From positions 828 to 64,827 of the forward strand of contig CAXAMN010026805.1 of the NCBI GenBank assembly GCA_963970005.1: 64,000 bases of DNA, written 5' to 3'. The position numbers were made by a program, and so were the translations under genes. Source of the stretch: Durusdinium trenchii. Lineage: Eukaryota; Sar; Dinophyceae; Suessiales; Symbiodiniaceae. Each line of letters begins with the position of its first letter. The stretch's first letter is position 1. Shown piece by piece: positions 21,881 through 31,870 of the stretch. The notes beneath the pieces are model-generated. The model saw only the letters and a program-made list of their open reading frames with translations. It ran no database searches and was not told where the DNA came from.

Positions 21881-24500
21881 ACTTTTCTTGCGACTTGTTA
21901 CTCAAGCAGGCTGCATGGTGCAGGTGATTCTATAGTGATTTCATTTCATGTTCAGCGAGTGTTGATTTTTGACTTTGTGAACTCACTCAACAACTTGTGC
22001 CTGCTGTGAGGGCCATGTACAGTCCACAGTCGGTGCGAGTCTTGGGTTTCCGCTTTCTTCCTGTGGCTGACAGTCGGGCTTTTCCTTTTGAAGAGAAAAT
22101 CCAAAGCTCTCAGTGAGGCCGCATTAGTGGCAGGAGCTCCTATGGCAGTCAGTATTCTTGTGAAGCCCTTAGTGACTGACTTGATTGTCTTGCTTCAACG
22201 ACTCGCATTGAACTGTCACTCCAAACCCATGAGATCGGTGACGGTGAAACTTTCCCTCCTCTCTGCGCCCATTCTACTCCTTTATGAGCGTGATCTCCGT
22301 GATCTCTTCCTTCCGGAAGATGGACGATCTTGGCCTTCCCATCCTCACCATCCTCACCCCCTTCGTTTCGTGTCCCGAACGAACCTGCCCGTTCGACCAG
22401 GCCCTCGGATGTCCAGGACCGCCGAGCGACCCGTCGCGGGAGCGACGCTCGGTCCGTCGGAGCCGCGAGGAGTCCGGACGCTTCGAAGGAGGACTCGACC
22501 TTCGAGGACGTTTGGGTGTGTTGTTTTAACACTCGTGTTTTTCCTATTTTGTTTAACACTCGCTTCTTTGTTTGGTGCAGCGGCCTGAAACTGAAATTCT
22601 CAGATTTTGGGGCATTTCAGCGACTTTCTTCTACAACACAAGCAGCGCTTGACCTTAGGGCCGATGGTTGGACCCTGCTTTTGTCTCGATTTCAGCTGAT
22701 GGCCAGGATGTTCGAAGTCCCTTGGGTCTTGGAAAACCCGACGCTTGGTCCGCAAGTTCTTTTGGGTGAGCTTTCTCTTGCTTTGTGAGCCCAGCTACGC
22801 AGGCCGTTTGCAGAATTGAAGTAGCCACCTTTTTGTGCTTCCGCATCGTTTCTTTTCGTAACACTGCTGAGCGTGTGTCTAAGGTAGTGTCTCAGGGCCC
22901 GCCAGCAACCCTCAGTGATGGCTTTGTGTTGAAGAAGGAGTGACGGCTTTGCATCTGACAACTTCTTTGAGTTGTATCTCCTTGTGTCAGCCAGGATGGT
23001 GGTGCCCTCTCATCCTCTACCATGGCTCCAGACGAGGCGAGACATGCAAAAGGCTGTGGATTCACTGTGTGCGTGGACCACGTGCAGGTTCCAAGTCCTA
23101 TCCAAGCCCAGGCTGGACTGCAACGCATGAATTCACTTCCCTTTCAGCTGCTGAACATCCTTGTGCTTATGTCGGCCCGATGTTTTCCAATGTCATCGGT
23201 GTATCTCAAATACGGAGGACTTGCCGAGAAGGGCTCCCCCCCAAAAAAAGAATCTGAAAAAAAATATATGTATATACATAGATAGATACCCTAAATATCC
23301 CTAGATTAGGAAAAACACCCTGCTGAACAAAAAGAAAACACCCCTCAGACGCCCCTCTCTCGCACCAAAAACCGGCCCCTCTCTCGTCTGGGAAATCCAC
23401 CGAACGAGCGATGTCAGGCATCCTTCCGCAGCGACGAGGCGAACCTCCGCACGCCGGAGGTCCGCATGCCCATCACGATGCCCACCGAGCCGGTCACCCT
23501 TCGCCCTCGCCAGGATCGATCCGGCGCGCCAATAGAGCGGCGGCGTTTTCGGGTGATGTGAGGGCACAGATTCATGACATGGTTCACATGGGGTCAACCA
23601 TGGTCAACCTCATTCACATGGAGAAAAGGACCGAAACGTTGGGAGAACGGGACAGCTTCTCGAACCATTTTTTGGGGATCGATTTACTACTTCGCCAGTC
23701 AGAACAAGACTCCTTCCTCCTCTCAAAGGGCGCCGTTTCCCGGAAAGCATGTTGTGCTTCGTTGAACCAACACTCGACCCGACAGGAGGATCTGCGGTTG
23801 ATGGAAAGCACCTGGCAACCGAAGCGTGAAGCTCGTGAGGCCTCAGCTCAGGGACCCAGCGTTTTATTGCTTGGGTGCGCTTTAAATGAACCATTCACCC
23901 AAAAAGATGAAGAATAAACATCCTTTAAAGAACACTCACCCTTTCTTTGTTTGGTTCTTACAACTTTCTTTTTCTGGGCCACAAGGAAAGGAAAACTGTT
24001 CCAGTTCTGATCCGCTGAACTGCTGAACGTTCCACGTGATGCCAGGCACAGATCGAAGAGGCACGAACACCAGAAGGGGTGACCACCAAGCACCCTCCAA
24101 GGCGCCCGGTCAAGGCCGGAGGATGAAGAGAACAAGATAGAACAAGCTTCGAGCATGAGGGTCTTTCGCTCTTGAAGGGTCTTTTGCTCTTCTGTGCGAT
24201 GTTTGGCAGGCACCCAGACTCTCCAGAAACGACCGACGGCTGTCCGTCAAGGATGAGCGGCTCTGCTCTGAACCGGGGCGCCAGTCGCGCTGTTCGTCCA
24301 AGATCGAGGCGAATGAGCCAGGCCAGAACTTCTTGCAACTTCATTTCTTGCTTCCAGTTTTTTCGTGTTTTTTTCGCCAGTCAATCCATGCCATGTGAAA
24401 CACCCAGAGTTCCAAAAATCACGATCAATGGTGAAAAACAAGGACTTGCGCGTGGGTTCCGAACTGGCTCACCGGACGGCTCGATCAGTCGCTGCTTTTC
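21881..24500. other. No firmly supported gene; candidate exons only
   Basis: GC-rich patches at about 22,370-22,520 (RVPNEPARSTRPSDVQDRR in one + frame) and 23,430-23,560 (RTPEVRMPITMPTEPVTLR) look like short exons of intron-rich + strand genes, but I recognise no family and could not join them. The rest is AT-rich intron-like DNA, including TATATG near 23,265. Confidence 0.3.
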
Positions 24501-26375
24501 ATGCGATGTGACTCTCCTCGTCTCAGCACGTTGGCCTCGCATGGAAGACCGGTCGTCTCACAGCGGCCGAACCGGGCCGGTCGTTCGCCGGGTCGGCCGA
24601 AGGGCCACCCTGCCGAGGCGAAGCAAGCACAGTTTGAGTTACTCTTGACCGATGCTCGTCGTGGCAGGTGGTTTGCTGCCCTGGCCTCTTTGAGGGAATG
24701 GTTTGATCAAGGTCTTAGGCCGAATGTGGTTTCAATCGCTGCCACTACCAATGGCCTGGCACAGGGTGTTTTGTGGCAGTCGGCATTGCAAATGCTTGAT
24801 GATTGCCTGACCCTTTCTTGGCCTGTGAACACTTTTGTATTCAATGCCGCACTTTCTGCATGTTGTCGGGCGAGACTCTCTGAACGTGCCAGCAAGCTTT
24901 TGGAGCATATGAATGAGCAGGGACCTCGCCCGGATGTTGTCACTTTAAACACCCTTCTTGGACACTATGGTGAAAAACACTCCAAGAAGGCGCAAGATCT
25001 ATTGGCCTCAGCTCGCACATTGCACATCGAAAGCAATTTGTTGTCACACAACCTCTGTTTGAGTGCTTTGCAGCGATCGGTGAACTGGAAGGAGTCCCTT
25101 GGCCTCTTGCGAAGAACACAGCAGCTTTCTCTTTCGGTCACCGATGCTTTTACTCGCAACTCGGTCCTGGCCGCCTTCATGCGCCAGAAGACGTGGAGCC
25201 GCTGCCTGGACCTCTGGAAGGGCGCAAGGCCCCCCACATCGTGGGCGGACGAGCCGGTGGGCTCGGTGGACGAGTCCGCTTTTCGGGCGGACTCGGTGGC
25301 GGGGGGAGCCGTTGGATCGGCCATGATGGCGGCGAGCCTTTGGACTTCGGCGCTGAGAGTCTTGGAGCTTCTTCTGGTCAGAGGCGTCCAAACAGAAGCA
25401 GAAGCAGCTCAGCCAAGTGCAGGTGCAGCAGCTCAGTCTCTGGAAGAGCTTTATGCCGTTCTGGGAAGTGCATGTATGACTGCGGCAAAGCAGACCAAGC
25501 ATCCCGAGAGCTTTCGAGCGAAGGCTTGGTTGATCACCAGCCTGCTGCTAGAGCGAGGCGAGCGAGGCAACCGATCGAAAGGACCTCGGATGAGGGACAT
25601 GAACGAGGTATTTCTTGGATCATCTCTGGCAACTTGCAGCAGGTCGCAGAAGTGGCAGGTGAGCGCGGATTTGTTGACACAAATTCAGGTCGCAGCAGTA
25701 GAAACCGATGTTTTGCTGTACAACTCCATCGGCCAAATGTCTTGGCATCAGAATCAAAAGATGTTTCAAGAGATGTGCTACAGGCATTTGGAACCCGATT
25801 TGGCTTCCTGGAACCTCCTGGGTTCCGGTTCTTGGCAGCAGAGCTCTTCGCTTTTGGATGCCCTACGTTCCAAGACCCTACGGGTCGATGAGGTGTTTTG
25901 GAGTACTTGGCTCACCTCGGGAAGGACGGGACGCAGTGCTGTGCCCTGGCAGACTTCGATCCAGCTGATGGAAAGAGTTGACTCGATGCCAGTTGAAAAC
26001 ACCACATGTGACCACGTCCTCAGCAGTGTGATGCTGCTTTCTTCTGCAAAGCTCTCTTGGCGAAGAAGCTTTTGGCTCAGCCAGGTCTTTTCTGAGAGGC
26101 TATTCTCACCTCTCCGGAACTCCGATTCCGGACTTGAGAATGCAGTTCTCACTGCTTATGAAGAAGGAAGTGGATGGTATCAGGCTTTGCAAACCCTCAA
26201 ACAGCTGCTGGTGATTCGATGCCAGCCCGAGGGTCAGGGACTCAGTGCGGTCTTCACGGCATGTGGCGGCACCCATTGGGAATCGATCCTCACAACGACG
26301 AGGCTTCTCTCGCACAGTGGTGCACTTAGTTTTCCACAGGTTGTGCCATGTGATATCTATCATCTATCTATATAA
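24501..26375 (+). CDS. Pentatricopeptide-repeat (PPR) protein
   Basis: A single uninterrupted frame of 624 codons from an ATG at 24,501. Residues about 45-215 hold successive ~35-residue helix-turn-helix repeats with PPR consensus features, for example RPNVVSIAATTNGLAQG, VNTFVFNAALSACCR and RPDVVTLNTLLGHYG. Degenerate repeats continue from about residue 330 (LLYNSIGQ, DLASWNLLGSGSW). PPR proteins bind organelle RNA and direct its processing, editing or translation. The first ~40 residues are Arg/Pro/Ser-rich, compatible with a chloroplast or mitochondrial transit peptide. A low-complexity segment (residues about 240-275) interrupts the repeats. The last ~11 residues run into AT-rich DNA after TTTCCACAG/GTTGTG, so the real protein probably splices there to a downstream exon. 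Family call firm; target RNA unknown. Confidence 0.85.
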   Translation: MRCDSPRLSTLASHGRPVVSQRPNRAGRSPGRPKGHPAEAKQAQFELLLTDARRGRWFAALASLREWFDQGLRPNVVSIAATTNGLAQGVLWQSALQMLDDCLTLSWPVNTFVFNAALSACCRARLSERASKLLEHMNEQGPRPDVVTLNTLLGHYGEKHSKKAQDLLASARTLHIESNLLSHNLCLSALQRSVNWKESLGLLRRTQQLSLSVTDAFTRNSVLAAFMRQKTWSRCLDLWKGARPPTSWADEPVGSVDESAFRADSVAGGAVGSAMMAASLWTSALRVLELLLVRGVQTEAEAAQPSAGAAAQSLEELYAVLGSACMTAAKQTKHPESFRAKAWLITSLLLERGERGNRSKGPRMRDMNEVFLGSSLATCSRSQKWQVSADLLTQIQVAAVETDVLLYNSIGQMSWHQNQKMFQEMCYRHLEPDLASWNLLGSGSWQQSSSLLDALRSKTLRVDEVFWSTWLTSGRTGRSAVPWQTSIQLMERVDSMPVENTTCDHVLSSVMLLSSAKLSWRRSFWLSQVFSERLFSPLRNSDSGLENAVLTAYEEGSGWYQALQTLKQLLVIRCQPEGQGLSAVFTACGGTHWESILTTTRLLSHSGALSFPQVVPCDIYHLSI

Positions 26376-29246
26376 TATACTACATATAAATATATACATG
26401 CTGATTTTGTTGTGACATGTTCCGTTTTCACGGAGCTGGCTCTTTTCACTGAGCACTTAACGGCACAATTCATTGAATTCACTCACTCGACCGTCGGGTC
26501 CATGCTGCTGGACTCGGGTGCCGGGACCAGGTGGATCGACCTCGAGCGCCTGGACCAGCGAAAGCGGCGCCGCATGGGCCGGGCGTCCCGTTGGGGTTCC
26601 TCGCACTTCGTTTTCCCCAGAAACTGCCTAGGCATCGCGCATTCAAGAACCTAGGCAAGTGCAAACTGGACATGAAACATTTCTTTCATCCCCCAGAAAC
26701 TGCGTGATTGACCGGTCGCACCGCTGATTGACGGCGCTTCAGGTCATTGCGATGCGACCGTGGCGCTGGTCCCTCTTGGGTCTGGAGATGATGAGAGGCG
26801 CGTCACATCCGCAGTCTGTCGTCACCGAATTGTCATCTGTCGATGATGTGCCAGACTTGAAGCTTTTCGTTCCCCTGCTGGCGCTGTGCTTTGCCGCGGA
26901 ATCATGTGCATCTGAAAGTCAGCACCTCAAAGGGGGGAATTCTTCGATTGATGGTCGATTGACGGTGATTTTTCTTTCCTAGTTTGGCTAGTCTGATTTT
27001 TCCATGTTCTTTGGGTTAGGATTGCAGCCAAGGCCACCAACATTTCCTTGATTTAGCTGATGAGTCTCAGACAAGAGCGCTGCAGGTTGGAAGAGTGTCC
27101 CTTTGCATTTTTCTGCTTTTTCTTTTTCCAGTCTTTTCTTTCCTTCCTGCACACTTGCCCAACCTTTGCGGCCCTGTAACAGGTGGCGAAAGCTCTTCGT
27201 CACGGACGCACGGACACAGCGAAGATCCATCGAAAAGACCCAGTGAGTCATCCGCACATCATCTGCGCATCATCCGCAAGGGAGGTTGTTTGGACGATCC
27301 TGAAAGATCACACCTTTCGAAGCATGACAGGTGGTACGGTTGCTTCCCTTTCTGCAACACCTCAAAGGAAGGCAGAAACCTTCGAGGCGGGTGCCGATGG
27401 GCAAAGCCGCGGTGGCTTCAACGTGATCCTTTAAATCCTTCGCTTCAGGTGCCGGCGACCTCGCCCAGTGAAACGAGGTCGCCGTCTCCTCAGCAGACAT
27501 GCTCGTAACCTGTGTGAATGGCTCGTAACATGTCCTGAATTGGACGCTTTGGGCGTGTTTCTCGCCCTTCCGAGGTCGCTCGCACCGCGTCCTGCACAGC
27601 TACAGGAGAGACGTGGGAGAGAGTCGGCACGGACTGGGGAAGTCCGTCCAAAACGATGACAGGGTTTCGGAAGATGACAGGGTTTCTCTGCAGTTCACTT
27701 CAGGTCAGTTCAACTCTGTCTTTTCTCTTTTTCCAAAGAAAGGCGCCTTGGTGCAGATTGGCTCTCAGGACCCTGCGAGCTCTGGCAGCCTCTGCTGCTG
27801 GGCCTTGAAGTCACTGGATGAGGCGAGCGAAGAGGTCGGGAAGGAGGTCCGAGGACCGGAATGGACATCGAGAGGGTCATCCCGGGGATGAAGCAATGTG
27901 ATCCCATCCCCCTTAAGGTGCGGTATTGACGTTTGGAGACGGAGACTCTTGTCGTGCAGATGCTTAAGATGAAACATGCTTCGCCTCCGTCTCGCTCCTT
28001 TCTCATCGACCTGGAACGAACGAAAACGCTCCCTCTCCGACTTTCCGCGCGGCAGCGCGGCGCTCTCTGCGGTCCCCGCGAGCGCGGCGCCATGTCTCAG
28101 GGCCAGGCCGCTCAGATTTGTGCGACGCAGTCCTTGGAAGAGCTTTCTGGTGCCTTGGCTTAAGGCTTAAGAAGAGGTGACGCCGCTTCCTAGTAGTGCC
28201 ACTCGGGGTGTACTAGAAAGAGACTTGGGAAATCGCTGCTTCCTACCAGGAGCAAAGTCGCTTTCTGAAGTCTTCTTTATATACTTCTAGGAACAGCTGT
28301 GGGTGTTTTGTAATTGGTTTGGCAGACGCTGTGGGGCTGAGGATTTGAGCTGCGGATTTCATGTCCGACCTGCCGGATGCTAAGAGAATCAACTCATTCA
28401 TCATGGGGTGAACCAAAACGATACTAGTCCGCCTTGTGGAAGACATGCCGCTTTCTCACCGACACCTGTGCGGATGGATGGATTTCACGGACAGTGAGTC
28501 GGCTTCGGAGACGGACAGTGAGTCATTTCCTTTGTCTTTTCCGAGGTAAAGGGCAATGCCCGGATCACATCCGATGCAGACAGCGCAATGAGCAGGTCTT
28601 CTTTTTTTGGGGGTGGTCGGTATACCCGGTCTTCACGTATGTCTTCACCACATGGCAGGCATGTTGTCGGCTGGGTTGTCTATTCAACCCACGGTGTGAG
28701 GGTGGACATAGCAAGCCTTCAACGATCTCCTTGCATTCTTGCTAGGCACTGAGGAAATTGTCCACGCACAGACCTGTGAATTATTCCGTTTCCTTTGTTT
28801 CCAGTGAATGACATATGTCAATTGTGGGGCATTTTTTTTTTTCACTTGTTTCGTTTCAACTATGCCACGTTGACTTTCCGCGGTTGGAGTTCTTGATATG
28901 TGTTGGGATTTCAACTTTTCACAGGTTTTTGCTCACCTCGTGGTCGGTGTTTGTGGTCGTTTCTTTGGACAGTCTCTCACCAGTTGGTCCAAGCAGCCAA
29001 GCAGTTCTTGGAGATTTAGTTTTTGTTGGGAGAAGGATCAGGAAGTGACCTTCTGAGCATGTGAGTTCGATGTATTTGCAAACCGGTCCAAACCTCTTAG
29101 AGAAAGGAAGAGCGCTAAATCACCTGCAAGCAGAGTATTGTCTTGGCAAGGGGATGACCAAGCAAGCGTTATTTCAACCATCGGGCTCGAGAGTCGGACA
29201 TGGCACGTAGTGTATGTAGCCTCGACCCTCGTCACGACGCATCGTC
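26376..29246. other. Intron or intergenic DNA with candidate exons
   Basis: Begins with an AT-rich tract (26,360-26,400). A plausible + strand exon follows an acceptor GTAACAG at 27,182 (VAKALRHGRTDTAKIHRKDP, then CAG/TGAGTC). Another possible + strand exon lies at about 28,551-28,745 (KGNARITSDADSAMSRSSF). None matches a family I recognise. Some may be later exons of the PPR gene. Confidence 0.3.
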
Positions 29247-29762
29247 ATGGTGTGGAGAGGCTGGTTCTGCGTGGCAGTTCTGGGGTGTCCTCTACTTCTG
29301 CAGAGTGGACGGTACAACGGCGGTCACCCTGCTCTAGTTCCAAAGGCCTCGGTTGCTCCAATCATGAACTCTACGCATTCGGATGCTGTGGGCAATTCGC
29401 AGATCGTTGTTTGGAAGGACGGCCGAATTGAGTTCGAGCTTTTTGGCTTTGGGACGGCTGAGACCACTGAGAATCTCTTGAAGGACTGCAGTACGGCTAT
29501 GGCGCAGATCGATTCCAGCATCAAATGTTCTGTCTTAGTGGACATGCGCAATGGCATTGGCTGTTCTCCCCTGGCCGTGCCTTGCATCGTCCGTTTTGTT
29601 CGGAAGAAATCCTACCGGCTGAAGCATGTGGCGGTCCTGGGTCCTCGACCTTTGATGGCGATCGCTCGAGCCATTTGCAAAACGACCAAGCTTGGAGGCG
29701 TGGCCTTCTTTTCAGATCGGACCGAGGCCGAGCAATGGTGTGCCGAGGCCGTACCGATCTGA
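29247..29762 (+). CDS. SpoIIAA/STAS-like small protein
   Basis: An uninterrupted frame of 171 codons. From an internal ATG at 29,364 the product is about 132 residues and fits the SpoIIAA-like fold: an N-terminal beta-hairpin (IVVWKDGRIEFELFGFG), a helix (TTENLLKDCSTAMAQ), a central strand SVLVDMRNG, a helix, then a strand VAVLGPRPLMAIARAI and a final GVAFFSDRTEAEQWC. Prokaryotic relatives use this fold for lipid or partner binding. The segment from 29,247 to 29,364 contains a hydrophobic run (WFCVAVLGCPLLL) and may be a signal or transit sequence, or simply 5' untranslated DNA. The gene has no intron, unlike its neighbour at 31.9 kb, which suggests a retroposed copy. Fold call moderate; function unknown. 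Confidence 0.55.
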   Translation: MVWRGWFCVAVLGCPLLLQSGRYNGGHPALVPKASVAPIMNSTHSDAVGNSQIVVWKDGRIEFELFGFGTAETTENLLKDCSTAMAQIDSSIKCSVLVDMRNGIGCSPLAVPCIVRFVRKKSYRLKHVAVLGPRPLMAIARAICKTTKLGGVAFFSDRTEAEQWCAEAVPI

Positions 29763-31870
29763 CTCAATAGATGAGGATGACGCCCCCCCCCGGTGGAACC
29801 GGACGGTGGGTGTTTGGTCGCGGTGAAGAGACGGACGAAGAGAGGCGAACCTGAGACTTCACGGCGCGGCTTTGCGGGTGTTCTGCACGACGCCGGGATC
29901 AGAAGAGGAAACGACGAACAGAGGAGAAGGGGTGCTCGCGTCTCCAGTTCTCCAAGCTGACGACCGACGTGATGTGTCTCGACGTGATGCGTCTCCAAGA
30001 ACGACTCATTTGAGCTGCGCGCCCGGAAAAGCTGAAAAGGACGGAGGAAAACCTCTGGGCCGCCGAGAAAACCGGCTTTGGGCCGCCGAGAAACCACGCC
30101 TCGTTCGTTGGAACGCGTGTGGAACGCACGCCTCGTTCGCGCGCCAGGCTGCTTTCCGACGGCGAGCTGAAGGTCCCACGCCTTGGGAGGTGTCAGGTGC
30201 GCACAGCGAGCGAAGCGAAAGCGGGTCAGCTGCGGAAGCTGTGGGAATCTGGATGAAAAGAACTCCCCTATCAGACACGGATGGTAAAGCCTCTATGGTC
30301 CTTTGTTTCATCTCTTTTTTAAAAAATCTCTCAGCTTCTTTTGTTCTTGCGTTGTGGAAGTTTGAAGTTGCCTAGTTGCCTTGTTCTTTCTAAAGCCTTC
30401 CTTGAATTTTGTCTCCGCCCTTGAAGGCTGGCACAACAACGCCAAACAGTCCAATCTGGGCACTTGGATGGTGTGGATGGTGCCCCCGTGTCTGTCTTTG
30501 CACAGCGAAACAGGAGTTCAGAATCCTGTGGCCCAGTATGTTTTTTGGCTCAAGTTTTTTTACTTAGATCATCGTTTCCTGGCACCCTGCCAGGAAGTTT
30601 AGTTCGTTTACTTTAGGTTTAGGACGGTTTAGGAAGGCTTCCCTCGCCCTCACCCAGCGCGGTGGGAACCTCTGCATATCCTTTCACATCCAACTCTCTC
30701 CTCGATTCTTGCCCGAAGGGATATGGCGGGCTATCAAGAGTCCGGGAGCTCAGAGCGCGCAGGATCCGAAGTGTCCCTGCTTTGAGACTTGGCAGGTTAA
30801 AGAGGGAGAGCTACAAAATTACGGGCGACCCAAAGAAGCCTGATGGTGCGCCTCAGCAAATGCTGAAATCTGCAAAGTGTGCTGCTTTTGTTGATTTGAA
30901 GGGGTGAGTCATACACTGTGGTAGTGGTAGTGGTGTGATCCGGGATGCGCTTTGCATGCCAGGTGCTCCAAATTCCTACGTGAAAATGACATGTGCAAGG
31001 GCCAACTTTCGAGCAGCTGGCTGGAAGGCTGGCAGGGGCGACTTAGACATTTTGACTCCTTGTTTGATTCATGTCGCTCCGCGACTGCCGCCCACCAGAA
31101 GGATGAAGCGGGTGAACTTGGAAATGCAGCGAAGCAGTTATAGTTGCCAAGGAGGAAGTCAGAGGTGTAAGACCGGTTTCAAAAGAGACATTTCAGGATG
31201 CAACCTGGGTTGGTTTGGGGTCAACTTGGGCACAAGTTGATTTCAACTTCGGCTCAACTTGGGCACAAGAAACATTTTTGGGGAAAGTTCCGGGGCTGCA
31301 TGTGGTGGAGGGCACCACGTTGCCCAAGAGCCCCATCTCGCGCCAAAAACAGCTGCAGAGGAACGCCCCAACAAGGAAAAGTTCTGAGATCCCTTCACTG
31401 ACTCTATCCACGTGCACGTAGCTGCTGCAGCTTGCTTGGCCAGGAGAAGTGAGGGCACCAAAAAAGTCCAACAGTGCCACTTTAGAGTACTTTTCCCTGG
31501 GACGTTTGTTAGCGCCAACTGGGGCCAAATTGAAGCCAACTTTGCTAAAGTTGAGGCCATTTTGGGCCAAGTTGCAACCAAGATGGGCCCATGTTCGGAA
31601 GGTGCCCCGAAGCGTCCAACATAGATTTTATCAACTTGTCAAGGTAAAGCAATGTCCAGCATTGCGGGCTTGAGGCGGCTTTTCAGGGCCATGACTTTCA
31701 AGAAAGGCAAACCCCTAGCCAAGCCAACTGAGCACTACACTATGTGCCATTGGGCCGAAATTGCAACACAAAGTGCTTACGCATCAGCACCTTAGGTGCC
31801 GGCGGACTTGTAAGACCCGCGTTTTGCAGAACCTTGTCCTACCTTGGCTTCACGGAAAGCCATTGTGCAG
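29763..31870. other. Spacer with possible 5' exon of the dehydratase gene
   Basis: GC-rich stretch at 29,860-30,240 with short local duplications (GGGCCGCCGAGAAA twice, CGCCTCGTTCG twice) and open frames on both strands. At 30,793, after an acceptor TTGGCAG, a + frame reads SYKITGDPKKPDG then APQQMLKSAK, which resembles the N-terminal block of ILVD/EDD dehydratases and could be the exon before 31,871. I could not confirm the splice phase. Confidence 0.3.
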
